From positions 1 to 64,000 of the forward strand of contig NZ_SCHN01000012.1 of assembly GCF_004120195.1 (NCBI RefSeq): a stretch of DNA of 64,000 nucleotides, read 5' to 3'. Within the stretch, counting starts at the first letter, position 1. Every line of letters begins with the position of its first letter. The translations under genes were made by a program, and so were the position numbers. The notes below the pieces were generated by a model. The model had not been told where the DNA came from. It searched no databases and saw nothing but the letters and a program-made list of their open reading frames with translations. This DNA is from Enterovibrio baiacu. GTDB lineage: Bacteria > Pseudomonadota > Gammaproteobacteria > Enterobacterales > Vibrionaceae. Of this stretch, positions 39,492 to 50,007 are shown in pieces.

Positions 39492-41039
39492 TTAGTTGGC
39501 AAGCGCAATCTCTTTATGGATTTGCGCAAATGATTTAACCCAAGGCGTCAAACGACGAACATTGGCTGACAATTCAAGTTCAGCGCGTCGTGCGGCATTC
39601 ACTGATGGATAATCCCCAATCAGGATCATGTACCACGCTTCGTCGTTACGTACTGTTTCGTAAACACGCGCTGTGTTTTCGATGTCGTACTGTTGAAGGA
39701 AATCAACCACTGCTGCTTTTGACTGCAATGCTGCAAGCTGCAGTGCGTAGCGCGTCTCTGAAATAGCCAACAACTCCGCATTCGAAAGCGTTACGTTCAC
39801 CGCTTGAGGCGCAGGAGCAAGTGGCGCGGGCGCGGGCGCGGGCTCGGTATTCGCAGCGGGCGCTTGCGTTGCCGCAGGTTCTGCCGCTGGAGCATCTTCA
39901 GAGACTGTCGTTGCTGGCGCTGGGTTTTGCTCTACAAGCTCTGGGATCAAGGCTTCCTCAACGGCGGCTGTTCCATCACCACCAATGGCTTGGTCGTCGA
40001 TAATGGCATCAACCACACGATCAGGTACCACGATGCGGCGGTTTTCATCACGGCGACCCACCGTCATTCCTTCCACCGTTGGGTCTTCAGGCAGCGCGAT
40101 ATTGTCGTCGACAGCATCCGCATTCAGCACGACCGTCTCGTCACCGTCAGCATTGGCAGCGTTTTGCTTGGCCATTTCAGCTTCTTTTTCGTCAAGCAGC
40201 TCTGACAGCTCTTTCACACCATCAGGAATGACGTCTGTAGCTTCCACGTTTTCTGTCGATTGTTGTGTCAGTGTCCACCAAACAATGCCCGCACCCGCGA
40301 CCAAAAGGAGGAAAGCAAGTATCAGTAAAGGGAGTAACGAACGACGTTTTTTCTCTTCCATCGAAGATGTCTCCTGCTGCTCTAGCCCTTTCAGGGCACC
40401 GGGTAAAGGTGGCAATAGTGCGGCTTTTTGTTTGAGTGCGCGTCGCTGTGCCGCATCAAGTTGGCGACTCACCATCATGACTTCAATAAACATTTCCCGC
40501 TCGTTTTCTGCGAGCGGGCTAATTTCTAGCTCAAGTGGTTTAACCCCTTGACCATACGATACTTTCTGCAGCCATTTGTTTAACTTACCACGCAAGCTAA
40601 ACAACAATACGTTGATTTGCCAATTTTCACGCTGCTGCGCTTCCGTCACCAGCGCCCAAAGTTCTGCGATTAACGTGGCACTCAATCGGTGCGCTTCATC
40701 AATGACTATCAGGGTATGAATACTTTGGCCTTCGAGCATGTACTCAAGGCTTTGCAGCATAGGATCGTTTTCGTTGAACACACCATCGCGCACAATTTGG
40801 CGCAGGATGATGGCACGGTGTTGCGCATCCTGTTGGCTGGGATTACAAATTAGGAGAGATTGATTAGGCTCGTTTGCCCAATTTTCGAGATAGCGTTCAC
40901 TCAGCCAGGTTTTACCTGCGCCAGATTCACCTGTCACTTGAACAAGGTTAGAACTAAATCGAGTAAGAAATTGAATTCTAGACAAAAGTTGGATCTGGGT
41001 ATCCAAATCCAACGCAATCATGTCGTGGGAGCCTGTCAT
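39492..41039 (-). CDS. damX: Cell division protein DamX
   Basis: 515 residues. An AAA/ExeA-like ATPase domain with P-loop GESGAGKT (37-44) and IVIDEAHRL precedes a single membrane helix (about 237-260, LLPLLILAFLLLVAGAGIVW). A Pro/Ala-rich linker follows, then a C-terminal SPOR domain (about 430-505) that binds septal peptidoglycan. A TTG two codons upstream is possible, but the ATG at 41037-41039 is chosen. 12 bases after aroB. Confidence 0.92.
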   Translation of the reverse strand: MTGSHDMIALDLDTQIQLLSRIQFLTRFSSNLVQVTGESGAGKTWLSERYLENWANEPNQSLLICNPSQQDAQHRAIILRQIVRDGVFNENDPMLQSLEYMLEGQSIHTLIVIDEAHRLSATLIAELWALVTEAQQRENWQINVLLFSLRGKLNKWLQKVSYGQGVKPLELEISPLAENEREMFIEVMMVSRQLDAAQRRALKQKAALLPPLPGALKGLEQQETSSMEEKKRRSLLPLLILAFLLLVAGAGIVWWTLTQQSTENVEATDVIPDGVKELSELLDEKEAEMAKQNAANADGDETVVLNADAVDDNIALPEDPTVEGMTVGRRDENRRIVVPDRVVDAIIDDQAIGGDGTAAVEEALIPELVEQNPAPATTVSEDAPAAEPAATQAPAANTEPAPAPAPLAPAPQAVNVTLSNAELLAISETRYALQLAALQSKAAVVDFLQQYDIENTARVYETVRNDEAWYMILIGDYPSVNAARRAELELSANVRRLTPWVKSFAQIHKEIALAN

Positions 41040-41051
41040 ATACAAACCCGC

Positions 41052-42128
41052 TTAACGTGTCGCAATGACCTCTGCAAGCGTCTCGGTAGTAACGTTCGCA
41101 ACCACTTCCGCCGTTCCAATCGAGGTCGGCAGAACAAATCGTAGTTGCCCGGAAAGCACTTTTTTGTCGCGTTTCATGTGCTTGATAAAGGCATCATAGT
41201 CCATGGTGGCGGGTGCTTTCACGGGGAGTTTTGCATTTTCAAGCAAGGAAGTGATACGGCTAACATCTTCTTGCGAAAGTAGTTGTTGAAGGTGGGCTGT
41301 TTGCGCCGCCATGACAGTGCCTGCTGCAACAGCCTCACCGTGCAACCAGTTGCCGTACCCCATCTCAGCTTCAATCGCGTGCCCAAAAGTATGGCCAAGA
41401 TTCAACAGTGCTCGAACACCGGATTCTTTCTCATCTTCAGCAACGACGTCTGCCTTGATTTGGCAACAGCGCTTGATGGCATAAACCAACGCATCAGCGT
41501 CGAGTGCATTTAATGCCTCAAGGTTTTCTTCCAGCCACACAAAGAAAGGTAAGTCAGCAATGATGCCGTATTTGATCACCTCAGCAATGCCCGCGGCGAA
41601 TTCACGCTCGGGAAGGGTTGCCATCACATCGATGTCAATCACCACAGCTTTAGGTTGATAAAATGCACCAATCATATTTTTCCCGAGCGGGTGATTCACT
41701 GCGGTTTTACCGCCAACAGACGAGTCAACTTGGGAAAGTAAGGTGGTAGGAACTTGAATAAAATCCACACCGCGCTGGTAACAAGCGGCAGCAAAACCGA
41801 CAACATCACCAATTACACCGCCGCCCAAAGCTACGATAAGCACGTCGCGGGCGTAGTTACCTTCTAGCAAGAAAGTATTGATGACATTAAACGTGTCGAG
41901 GGTTTTGTACTGCTCACCATCAGGCAGTGAGAGCAAAGCTGGCGTGCCGCCAGCTTCTTTCAAGGTATCCATGAGCTTTTCAGCATACAAAGGTGCGATG
42001 GTTTCATTTGTCACCACCACAACCTGACGGCCCTGAGCATCAGTAAAGAAAGCGGGATCAGATAATAATCCGGCCCCAATAGAGATAGGGTAACTTCTAT
42101 CGCCCAGGTTTACGTCAATCCTTTCCAT
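41052..42128 (-). CDS. aroB: 3-Dehydroquinate synthase
   Basis: Second enzyme of the shikimate pathway, 358 residues, NAD- and metal-dependent. Motifs: [35 protein letters not shown]-type segment [19 protein letters not shown] and [20 protein letters not shown]. Follows aroK by 30 bases. Confidence 0.97.
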   Translation of the reverse strand: MERIDVNLGDRSYPISIGAGLLSDPAFFTDAQGRQVVVVTNETIAPLYAEKLMDTLKEAGGTPALLSLPDGEQYKTLDTFNVINTFLLEGNYARDVLIVALGGGVIGDVVGFAAACYQRGVDFIQVPTTLLSQVDSSVGGKTAVNHPLGKNMIGAFYQPKAVVIDIDVMATLPEREFAAGIAEVIKYGIIADLPFFVWLEENLEALNALDADALVYAIKRCCQIKADVVAEDEKESGVRALLNLGHTFGHAIEAEMGYGNWLHGEAVAAGTVMAAQTAHLQQLLSQEDVSRITSLLENAKLPVKAPATMDYDAFIKHMKRDKKVLSGQLRFVLPTSIGTAEVVANVTTETLAEVIATR

Positions 42129-42158
42129 GGAATACCTTTTTGCGTCGAGATTTAGTGC

Positions 42159-42677
42159 TTAGTGATCTTCAAGCAATTCAATGATCTGGTTAGCGACCAC
42201 TTTGGCGCTTTGATCATCAGTGCGAACCACATAGTCAGCAATCTCTTCGTACAAAGGATTGCGTTCGCCAGCTAGCTCTTCCAGAACTTCACGAGGTTGT
42301 TCGGTTTGGAGTAGCGGACGCTTCTTGTCACGCTGAGTACGTGCCAATTGTTTTTCAATCGTGGTTTCTAGATATACCACGATGCCACGAGCAGACAGAC
42401 GATTGCGGCTCTCTTTGCTCTTGATGGAGCCACCACCGGTCGCCAGAACGATGCCCTGCTTTTGGGTCAGATCGTTAATGACGTTCTCTTCGCGGTCGCG
42501 GAACCCCTCTTCACCTTCTACATCAAATACCCATGCGATATCAGCACCAGTGCGTTCTTCGATCACGGTGTCCGAGTCAAAAAATTCCATGTGTAGTTGC
42601 TGAGCAAGGTGACGACCAATTGTGCTTTTGCCAGCCCCCATTGGACCTACAAGAAAGATATTTCGTTTTTCAGCCAT
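42159..42677 (-). CDS. aroK: Shikimate kinase I
   Basis: 172 residues. P-loop GPMGAGKST, substrate-binding [19 protein letters not shown] and ATGGGSI. The start [14 protein letters not shown] matches E. coli AroK and is chosen over an in-frame ATG 12 codons upstream. The Shine-Dalgarno is weak. Forms the aroK-aroB-damX-dam unit. Confidence 0.97.
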   Translation of the reverse strand: MAEKRNIFLVGPMGAGKSTIGRHLAQQLHMEFFDSDTVIEERTGADIAWVFDVEGEEGFRDREENVINDLTQKQGIVLATGGGSIKSKESRNRLSARGIVVYLETTIEKQLARTQRDKKRPLLQTEQPREVLEELAGERNPLYEEIADYVVRTDDQSAKVVANQIIELLEDH

Positions 42678-42860
42678 TTTAAGCAGTTTACGCGCGGTTA
42701 ATGAAAACAACACCGCCCGCAGGCTCGTAATCGAAAGCCCGAGGCGCCAATTTCCTCACAGATAATTCGTGATCAGACCAAAAATTATCTCAGGTCACCA
42801 TGCCTTTTGGCAACTTAAAATACACCCAAGCGTCGGTTTAAATTCTATAAGGCCCGATGT

Positions 42861-42927
42861 TTGAAAGGAAAAATGGCTGAAACGGACATTTGGTCCCGTT
42901 TGCAGCCATTGAGGTCTTTTCCTTCAA
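42861..42927. repeat. Long imperfect inverted repeat between pilQ and aroK
   Basis: The left half, TTGAAAGGAAAA then ATGGCTG then AAACGG, is mirrored by the right half CCGTTT, then CAGCCAT, then TTTTCCTTCAA. The whole 67 bases can fold into one long hairpin with small bulges. It lies 33 bases past the pilQ stop. No clean T-tract follows on the minus strand, so it could be a pilQ mRNA 3' structure, a leader element of aroK or a repeat element. Confidence 0.65.
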
Positions 42928-42959
42928 TTTAGGTTTTTAACCGCATGAAGCGTAAACAC

Positions 42960-44705
42960 TTACTGGGTAACAATTCTTGGTGTAACAAAGATTAATAGCT
43001 CTCGTTTACCCATGGTTTCGTAGTTACGGCGGAAGAGTTGACCCAATCCAGGAATATCACCAAGCAATGGCACTTTATCCACGCCTTCCATCATTTCGTG
43101 CTGGTAAATACCACCGAGCACCACGGTTTCGCCATCATTAACCAGCACTTGCGTGCCGATTCGCTGTGTATTTATCGCCATGGCTTCACCCGTGCCGGCT
43201 TTCACTGTGCCTGCAGGTTTATCCTGGGTGACTTCCAAATCCAGCACCAATTTGCTGTCTGGCGTAATCTGTGGCGTCACTGCCAAGCTCAATACCGCTT
43301 TCTTAAATGACACTGCAGCAGCACCGCTCGACGACGCTTCAAGGTAAGGCAATTCAGTACCTTGCTCGATATACGCCGCGCGTTTGTTTGTTGTGAGCAG
43401 ACGCGGGCTGGAGATGATTTCAGCACGAGACTCCGCTTGCAGCGCGGAAAGCTCAAGATCGAGCAACAAATCTTTACCCAGATTTGCGACTTGGAATGCA
43501 ATGCTCGCTGCATTTGGGCTGGTTGCAGCCAAATTAACGTTAAGCATGTCATCAACATTCAGTGCATCTTGCTCGCCATCGCCGCCCATGTCGGTGCGAT
43601 CAGAGTGCTGTAAGTTCCCTTCAATGCTGCCGCTGGTTGAGAAATTACCGTTTTGGTTACTTACCCCCCAACGCACACCAATTTCTTCCAATGTCCCTTC
43701 ATCAACGGTCACGATACGCGCTTCGATCTCAACCTGATCAACAGGCACATCCAAGGTCTCAATCAGTGATTTTATGATCTCAATGTTGTCGGACAGATCT
43801 TTTATCACCAGTGCGTTAGTGCGGGGATCAAACGCCAAACTGCCTCGTTCAGACAACAAGCTGATACCTTCATCTTCGTCACCATCACCGCCGTCTAACA
43901 AGGTTTTCAGATCTTCCGCGTTAGCGTATTTAATCTGAATCACTTCAGAACGCAGTGACGCGAGCTCTCTTTCATGACGACGCTTCTCAAGCACCAAGCG
44001 TTCTTGTTCATCCAATTCAGCTTTAGGCGCGACTAACAAGATGTTGCCTGTTTTTCGCTTATCGAGCCCTTTCACTTTCAAGATGGTATCCAGTGCTTTC
44101 TGCCACGGCACATCATCAAGGCGCAAGGTTAAGCTACCGTCGACGCTGTCAGACACCACCAAATTGAAGCCATTGTGCTCGGCAACCATCTGCAAGACGG
44201 AACGCACAGGAATGTCTTGGAAGTTAATCGATATATGAGAGTTCCCTGATGCGGCTGTTTTTTTCTTCGTATTGCCCTTAACCACTGTGGCTTGCGGGGC
44301 AAGTTCAATGGTCAATATATTGTTGGTTTGATAATAGTCATAAGCAAAGTCATTTTGCGTCGCGATGTTTAGCCAAGCATCATCGTCGCGAGATTCAACC
44401 GCCATCGATAGCGCAGTTTTACTCAATCCTTGTAGGCTTTTTGAACCCACTAAGTTGTCAATCACCCGCGTATCTTTAAGGCTGATCTCTAAGCTTTGTT
44501 TGTTCTTTTTGAAATCGGTAACCACTGCATTGTCAGCCAAGGTCAATGAAAACAACGTACTGCCTTCTTCATTTTTGCTGACATCAATCTGCTGTAGCTC
44601 ATTGGCTGCTATCGCAAAGGAAGAAAAGAAAAACAGTGACGCGACGCTTAGCACCAGCCCCCTTTTCCTTAGCTTGCCTTGGCATCCCTTCCTCAGGCTT
44701 TTCAT
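42960..44705 (-). CDS. pilQ: Type IV pilus secretin PilQ
   Basis: Outer-membrane secretin for type IV pilus extrusion, 581 residues with a signal peptide (about 1-33). An AMIN-like domain (about 35-130), the STN/N0 domain (INFQDIPVRSVLQMVAEHNG), an N1 domain and the secretin core follow; the core has VPLLGDIPGLGQLFRR and ELLIFVTPRIV. Shorter than Pseudomonas PilQ, with only one AMIN-like module visible. Last gene of pilMNOPQ; its start overlaps the pilP stop by 4 bases. Confidence 0.95.
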   Translation of the reverse strand: MKSLRKGCQGKLRKRGLVLSVASLFFFSSFAIAANELQQIDVSKNEEGSTLFSLTLADNAVVTDFKKNKQSLEISLKDTRVIDNLVGSKSLQGLSKTALSMAVESRDDDAWLNIATQNDFAYDYYQTNNILTIELAPQATVVKGNTKKKTAASGNSHISINFQDIPVRSVLQMVAEHNGFNLVVSDSVDGSLTLRLDDVPWQKALDTILKVKGLDKRKTGNILLVAPKAELDEQERLVLEKRRHERELASLRSEVIQIKYANAEDLKTLLDGGDGDEDEGISLLSERGSLAFDPRTNALVIKDLSDNIEIIKSLIETLDVPVDQVEIEARIVTVDEGTLEEIGVRWGVSNQNGNFSTSGSIEGNLQHSDRTDMGGDGEQDALNVDDMLNVNLAATSPNAASIAFQVANLGKDLLLDLELSALQAESRAEIISSPRLLTTNKRAAYIEQGTELPYLEASSSGAAAVSFKKAVLSLAVTPQITPDSKLVLDLEVTQDKPAGTVKAGTGEAMAINTQRIGTQVLVNDGETVVLGGIYQHEMMEGVDKVPLLGDIPGLGQLFRRNYETMGKRELLIFVTPRIVTQ

Positions 44706-45232
44706 TCTGTACCCTTATGTTTGTTATTAAGTGCCAATCTGACGTTTCTTACTTGCCAACACCCCAACCCATCAGGCAGGTGCTCTGTCAGCGATAGCGT
44801 TTGCTGACTGATGCTATCAACACGTCCGCGATTGCTGCCAAGCATGCGGCCAATGCCAACACGGTGAATACTGTTGTCCGGCGATGCCACCAGTGCCCAA
44901 TAACTGCCAGGTGCGCCGATAACGCCTTTGAACGTCAAAGACGACAATTCAAAGCGTTCGAGAGGATCATTTGTCGGTAGACGTTCTGGTTGCCAGCAAT
45001 CGCCTTTCGCCAACGCTTCTTCTTCCGCCGCCATGGGCAACACAAAAGGATCGGTTTTCACCGGCGGTGCAAATGCTAGCGGCGAGAAAGTTGGCTTAGG
45101 TGGTAAAGGCGTTGCAGTAACCTCAGCCGAAGCATAGGTCTTACTGATAAATCGCTCTAAGTCGTCATGGCCTTTGTCACTGCCACAACCGGAAAGCACT
45201 GCCGCCATCATCAACAGGGAGACACGTTTCAT
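44702..45232 (-). CDS. pilP: Type IV pilus assembly lipoprotein PilP
   Basis: 176 residues; lipobox LSGC with Cys16 (MKRVSLLMMAAVLSGCGSDKG). The C-terminal HR domain (LTFKGVIGAPGSYWALVASP) docks to PilQ. Overlaps pilO and pilQ by 4 bases each, so the cluster is translationally coupled. Confidence 0.93.
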   Translation of the reverse strand: MKRVSLLMMAAVLSGCGSDKGHDDLERFISKTYASAEVTATPLPPKPTFSPLAFAPPVKTDPFVLPMAAEEEALAKGDCWQPERLPTNDPLERFELSSLTFKGVIGAPGSYWALVASPDNSIHRVGIGRMLGSNRGRVDSISQQTLSLTEHLPDGLGCWQVRNVRLALNNKHKGTE

Positions 45233-45819
45233 TGCGTTTCTCCTTGTCCGCCGATATAGCGATAGGTGTGAGCAGACACGGAGAACATCAACTCTCCCTT
45301 GTTGTCCTTTTGTCGTGACAGCTGAAAATCTTGCAGCGCAACAATGCGTGGCATTCTGGCGAGTGCTGCTGAGAAATTACCGATCTCGTGATAGGGCCCA
45401 GACAGCTCCATCTCTAAAGGCACTTGATAGAGCCATCCAACCTGTTTACCCGCCTTCCAATTCAAGGTTTCAAAATTCAAGTTAAACTGAAGCCCCGTAT
45501 CGTTGATGCCAGCGAGTAACAGAGCAAGTTCATCTTCTGCCGGGAGTTGAAGCGCGAGGTGATCGTAGAAAGATTGCAGCTCATTGATCTGCTCTTCCAC
45601 ATTCGGCAAAGCCGCCACTTTTTCCGCTTTTATGCGAAACTGTGTCCGCAATAAGTTCTCTTCTTGCTTCGCGTTCGTCGCGTCATCCAGCAGTGGCATC
45701 ACCAAAAAAAAGGCACCGGCCACAAGCGCCATGACAGAGAAGATACCCAGCAACACATGTTGTGCCATTGCTGACCATTCAGGGATCTCATCAAGTTCCC
45801 AATCACGCCAATCAGCCAT
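45229..45819 (-). CDS. pilO: Type IV pilus inner-membrane platform protein PilO
   Basis: 196 residues. One membrane helix near 25-47 (LLGIFSVMALVAGAFFLVMP), a coiled coil, then a ferredoxin-like periplasmic domain (VPLEMELSGPYHEIGNFSAA). Pairs with PilN in the alignment complex. Overlaps pilN by 8 bases. Confidence 0.93.
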   Translation of the reverse strand: MADWRDWELDEIPEWSAMAQHVLLGIFSVMALVAGAFFLVMPLLDDATNAKQEENLLRTQFRIKAEKVAALPNVEEQINELQSFYDHLALQLPAEDELALLLAGINDTGLQFNLNFETLNWKAGKQVGWLYQVPLEMELSGPYHEIGNFSAALARMPRIVALQDFQLSRQKDNKGELMFSVSAHTYRYIGGQGETQ

Positions 45820-46399
45820 TCTTCTTCGCCTCTATTGGTAAACTCGGAAGGATAAAACCCGCCAACTCAAACGTGGCACTGAATTGCTTTGCCACCATTT
45901 GGTCTTCGCTGGCGTTATTCACGATGGAGTGCATCTGAACATGCGTTGCGCCTTTGTGGGTTTCAAGCAGCGCTAACAACGTTGCCAATTGGGCATTGGA
46001 CCGGCTGCGCCCTCTTAGCGTGACTTTTCCTGCTTTCAATGACACGTCGTCCAGCACGACCCCTTCCGGCGTGATTTCAGGTAATAAATTGAACAAGAGT
46101 ATTGAGTTGTTTCTTTGCTGCTGGAGAGAATTCACCAACATCAAGCGTCGCTGAAGCTCTTCCCGCTCCACCGCTCTTTTTGAAAAACGTTGTAGTGTCT
46201 GATTCAAGGTGGTGATTTCTTGCTGAATGCGTGCATTCCGTGCCTCTTGACGCTCAATTTGCATATTGGCATACCACGACGCGCCACCGAGCAAGATGGC
46301 CACAGAGACAGCCGCCGCCCCCAAGTGATTGAAGAATGTGCGTCGTTGTTTGAGGCGACGCGTTTCTCGCCAAGGCAATAAGTTAATTGACTGTCGCAT
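45812..46399 (-). CDS. pilN: Type IV pilus assembly protein PilN
   Basis: 195 residues. The N-terminus MRQSINLLPWRETRR carries the INLLPWR motif that binds PilM, followed by one membrane helix (about 25-45) and a periplasmic domain. The start at 46397-46399 is chosen for this motif, although the frame is open further upstream inside pilM. Overlaps pilM by 17 bases. Confidence 0.94.
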   Translation of the reverse strand: MRQSINLLPWRETRRLKQRRTFFNHLGAAAVSVAILLGGASWYANMQIERQEARNARIQQEITTLNQTLQRFSKRAVEREELQRRLMLVNSLQQQRNNSILLFNLLPEITPEGVVLDDVSLKAGKVTLRGRSRSNAQLATLLALLETHKGATHVQMHSIVNNASEDQMVAKQFSATFELAGFILPSLPIEAKKNG

Positions 46400-47327
46400 C
46401 TTCCATCCCGCGCAAAGCCAATCCAATGGCTGTCGTCCAAGTCGAAGGAGGTTCGTCCAACCCTTCAACCAATTTTTGTGTGAGTGACATCGTCATCAGA
46501 GGATTGAACGTGTCAACATGCCATGAGAGATGCGCTTCTAGGTGGAGCGCGTCCACATCGGAAAGCCCTTCCCCCGATAACACAAGGTTTGACACGTGCT
46601 TACCCGGAAATTGGGTCGCCGCAAGTTGATATTGTCGTTGGATGGTATCGGCAAGCGTTTCTGCGTAGCGATTACGCCCTAACAAAGAATCCGCCCCCAA
46701 ACTCTCGTTAGGCAACGGCAACTCTCGGAAAAAGGGGTCGGAAAGGTTGTCACCTAGGCATATTTGCAGGCGCTCATGGCTGATATCGACAAACAGCTCA
46801 GTGCCCGTTGCTTCACCTTTCTCGCTGTGATGTTGATGAAGCCGCATGAGTGCATGCGCTTGAAGCTCTATCACAGACAATTCAAAACCGGCTTCTGACA
46901 AGGCATCAAGGGAATCTTTCAGTGCCACTTTCCGACACGCATACACCTCAACGCCATCGCCATTGGGGAGCACGCGATAGTCGTAAAGAAGCTCATCCAT
47001 AGGCAGGCCAAGGCTTTCAGCCAACATCATGCCTACCTGAATGTACTGTTCGTTTTCGGGTAAATCGGTTGGAACGGCGATCCTTTTGAGGACGACTTTG
47101 CTCTGTGGCACACCTAACACTTGCTGAGAAGGCCATTGCCAAGGTGTTTTAATTTCTTTGCGAAGTCTCTTTTTTAGAAGACGCAAAGCATCCGTCAGAG
47201 AATTACCGCCATACTTTTCTGATACCAAAGCATTCACGCGATATGCATCGCCATGCTTTTGAATAAATGCAGCTCTGACAGCATGCGTACCAAACTCGAT
47301 ACCTAATGCCGTGGTTTGACCAAACAT
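46383..47327 (-). CDS. pilM: Type IV pilus assembly protein PilM
   Basis: Actin-like cytoplasmic ATPase, 314 residues from MFGQTTALGIEFGTHAVRAA. The start is uncertain: an ATG ten codons further upstream (47357) lacks a ribosome-binding site, whereas AAGAAGG stands before 47327, though 11 bases away. Motifs are degenerate relative to PilM of Thermus (LFVDISHERLQICLGD, then NLVLSGEGLSD). First gene of pilMNOPQ, divergent from mrcA as in many gammaproteobacteria. Confidence 0.9.
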   Translation of the reverse strand: MFGQTTALGIEFGTHAVRAAFIQKHGDAYRVNALVSEKYGGNSLTDALRLLKKRLRKEIKTPWQWPSQQVLGVPQSKVVLKRIAVPTDLPENEQYIQVGMMLAESLGLPMDELLYDYRVLPNGDGVEVYACRKVALKDSLDALSEAGFELSVIELQAHALMRLHQHHSEKGEATGTELFVDISHERLQICLGDNLSDPFFRELPLPNESLGADSLLGRNRYAETLADTIQRQYQLAATQFPGKHVSNLVLSGEGLSDVDALHLEAHLSWHVDTFNPLMTMSLTQKLVEGLDEPPSTWTTAIGLALRGMEDATVN

Positions 47328-47474
47328 CTGAAATGACACCTTCTTAAAAGTCAGCATCAAGTAACTTTTTTGAAAGTTCTCTCAGCAGGTTCGATATTTT
47401 TTGTTCAGTTATCTTTATACTAGCGACACTAATCTATTGAACAGCTCGACAAAAAACGTTACGGGAAATATCTA

Positions 47475-49985
47475 GTGAAGTTCATTAAGCGACTGCTTAT
47501 CCTTGCAATAATTTGCATATTACTTGGAGTGGGTACAATTTTCGGGTTCTACCTTTACGTCAAGCCAGAGCTACCCGATGTAGCCACGCTGAAAGACGTA
47601 GAACTCCAAACCCCAATGCAAATTTACAGTGCGGATGGAAAACTCATCTCTCAGTTTGGCGAGAAGCGTCGAATTCCAGTCACCTACGATGAGATCCCAC
47701 AAGATCTGATCGACGCGCTGATTGCCACCGAAGACAGCCGCTTTTATGAGCACCCAGGTATCGACCCAATTGGTATCACGCGAGCTGCACTCGTCGTCGC
47801 CATGTCTGGCTCAGCGAAACAAGGCGCCAGTACCATCACGCAACAACTTGCGCGTAATTTCTTCCTTTCTAACGAAAAGAAAATAATGCGTAAAATCAAA
47901 GAGATATTTATTGCGATCCACATCGAGCAACTTCTTTCCAAGCCGGAGATAATGGAGCTTTATGTCAATAAGATCTTCTTGGGATACCGCTCTTACGGCT
48001 TTGGTGCTGCCGCACGTGTTTACTTCGGAAAAAGCCTCGACCAGCTCACGCTAAGTGAGATTGCAACGCTAGCAGGTATGCCGAAAGCGCCGTCTACAAT
48101 GAACCCGATTTACTCGGTTGATCGCGCAACAACGCGCCGCAACGTCGTGCTCGGGCGTATGTTGAGCGAAGGCTACATTACCCGTTCTGAATACGAACAA
48201 GCGAAAAACGAAACTATCCAGTCCCGTTACCACGGCGCTGAAATCGAGCTGAATGCCCCTTACGTGGCTGAGTTGGCGCGTTCTTGGGCGGTAGAAAAAT
48301 ACGGTGAAGGCGTTTACGAATCAGGCATGAAGGTTTACACCACGGTCGATTCTCGTCTTCAAAATGCCGCGCAGCATGCTGCTATTTCTAACCTCCTGTC
48401 TTATGACCAACGCCACGGCTATCGCGGTGCGGTCGCGACATTGTGGGGAGAGAAGAGCGCAGCGTGGGATGCCGATAAAATCCAAGCACACCTGAAAAAG
48501 CAACCTAGCTACGGCGAGTTAAAGCCAGCAGTTGTTGTTAAGGTCGAAGAGAAAACCGCAAACGTTGAATTGCAAACAGGCGAGGTGGTGACGCTTCCTT
48601 GGGACGGCATTAAATGGGCACGTCGTTATGTTACAGATACACGTCAAGGCCGCGCGCCGAAACGTGCTGGTGATGTATTGAATGCTGGCGAGCAAATCTG
48701 GGTCCAGCAAATCGGCGAAGATTGGCACCTAAGCCAAGTGCCAGATGCAAACACTGCGATGGTCGCTATGTCACCAGAAAACGGCGCTGTGAAAGCCTTG
48801 GTTGGTGGGTTTAACTTCGTCCACAGCAAATTCAACCGTGCAACCCAATCTGTCCGTCAGGTGGGTTCAGGTATCAAGCCCTTTATCTATTCTGCGGCCA
48901 TTGATCAGGGCATGACGCTGGCGACACTCGTGAACGATGCGCCAATCAACCGCTGGGATTCGAGCCAAGGCACCGCATGGCGTCCTAAGAACTCGCCACC
49001 AACGTACACAGGCCCAACACGTGTGCGTATCGGTCTTGCGCAATCTAAGAACGTCATGGCCGTGCGTGTGCTTCGTCGAGTCGGCCTTGATGAATCCATC
49101 GATTTTCTGACGCGCTTTGGCTTTAAACGTAACGATTTGCCACGCTCTGAAACCTTGGCATTGGGTGCGGGCAGCTTGACGCCGATGGAAGTTGCACAAG
49201 GCTACAGTGTGTTTGCTAATGGCGGTTACTACCTCAAGCCGTACTACATCAGCAAAGTGGATGACCCATTTGGCGAACCGCTTTTTGTTGCGAATCCACA
49301 AACCATTTGCCGTGAAAATTGCGATGCCGCGGTGAGCAAGCGAGATTCAGACAACCTTCAGGAAGAAGAAAGCCTGCTTGATCAAACCGCAGACATGGAA
49401 AACGAACCGTCGTTTGCACCGCAAGTGATCAGCGAACAAAACGCATTCCTTGTCCGCGAAATGCTTGAAGCCAACATCTGGGGCGGCGGCAGCTGGCGCA
49501 ATGGAACAGGCTGGAACGGTACGGGATGGCGTGCGCAAAAGCCGCTAAATCGACGCGATATCGGTGGTAAGACAGGCACCACCAACGATTCGAAAGATGC
49601 GTGGTATTCGGGCTTCGCCCCAGGTTTGGTTGCAACGGTTTGGGTGGGCTTTGATGACCACTCACGTAACCTAGGTCGCACCTCAAACAACGCAAACCTT
49701 GGCAAAGAGCAAATTGCGGGCGCAGAAGCAGGCGCTAAAACCGCCCAACCTGCGTGGATTGATTTTATGGTTGATGCGGTCGCCGATGTGCCGGAACAAC
49801 GTAAAGTCACGCCGTCAGGAATTGTGAAAGTCCGTATTGACCGTGCCACGGGTTTGCTTACCCGCAAAACCGACGGCAGCTCGATGTTCGAGTACTTCGA
49901 GAAAGGCTCTGAACCGAAAGATTACGTCTCTGCGGCAGCAAGCAGCGGCAACATCTACGAGAGCGAAGGCGAAGAGTTGTTCTAA
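47475..49985 (+). CDS. mrcA: Penicillin-binding protein 1A
   Basis: Bifunctional class A PBP, 836 residues. N-terminal membrane anchor (about 7-30), transglycosylase domain (ATEDSRFYEHPGIDPIGITR, QGASTITQQLARN), an OB-like insert, and a transpeptidase domain with SGIK (active-site Ser in VRQVGSGIKPF), the SKN-like AQSKNVMAVRVL and KTGTTND. Start is GTG. Followed by a strong terminator. Confidence 0.96.
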   Translation: MKFIKRLLILAIICILLGVGTIFGFYLYVKPELPDVATLKDVELQTPMQIYSADGKLISQFGEKRRIPVTYDEIPQDLIDALIATEDSRFYEHPGIDPIGITRAALVVAMSGSAKQGASTITQQLARNFFLSNEKKIMRKIKEIFIAIHIEQLLSKPEIMELYVNKIFLGYRSYGFGAAARVYFGKSLDQLTLSEIATLAGMPKAPSTMNPIYSVDRATTRRNVVLGRMLSEGYITRSEYEQAKNETIQSRYHGAEIELNAPYVAELARSWAVEKYGEGVYESGMKVYTTVDSRLQNAAQHAAISNLLSYDQRHGYRGAVATLWGEKSAAWDADKIQAHLKKQPSYGELKPAVVVKVEEKTANVELQTGEVVTLPWDGIKWARRYVTDTRQGRAPKRAGDVLNAGEQIWVQQIGEDWHLSQVPDANTAMVAMSPENGAVKALVGGFNFVHSKFNRATQSVRQVGSGIKPFIYSAAIDQGMTLATLVNDAPINRWDSSQGTAWRPKNSPPTYTGPTRVRIGLAQSKNVMAVRVLRRVGLDESIDFLTRFGFKRNDLPRSETLALGAGSLTPMEVAQGYSVFANGGYYLKPYYISKVDDPFGEPLFVANPQTICRENCDAAVSKRDSDNLQEEESLLDQTADMENEPSFAPQVISEQNAFLVREMLEANIWGGGSWRNGTGWNGTGWRAQKPLNRRDIGGKTGTTNDSKDAWYSGFAPGLVATVWVGFDDHSRNLGRTSNNANLGKEQIAGAEAGAKTAQPAWIDFMVDAVADVPEQRKVTPSGIVKVRIDRATGLLTRKTDGSSMFEYFEKGSEPKDYVSAAASSGNIYESEGEELF

Positions 49986-50007
49986 GCCCTCTCTGAGTTA
50001 AAAAGCA

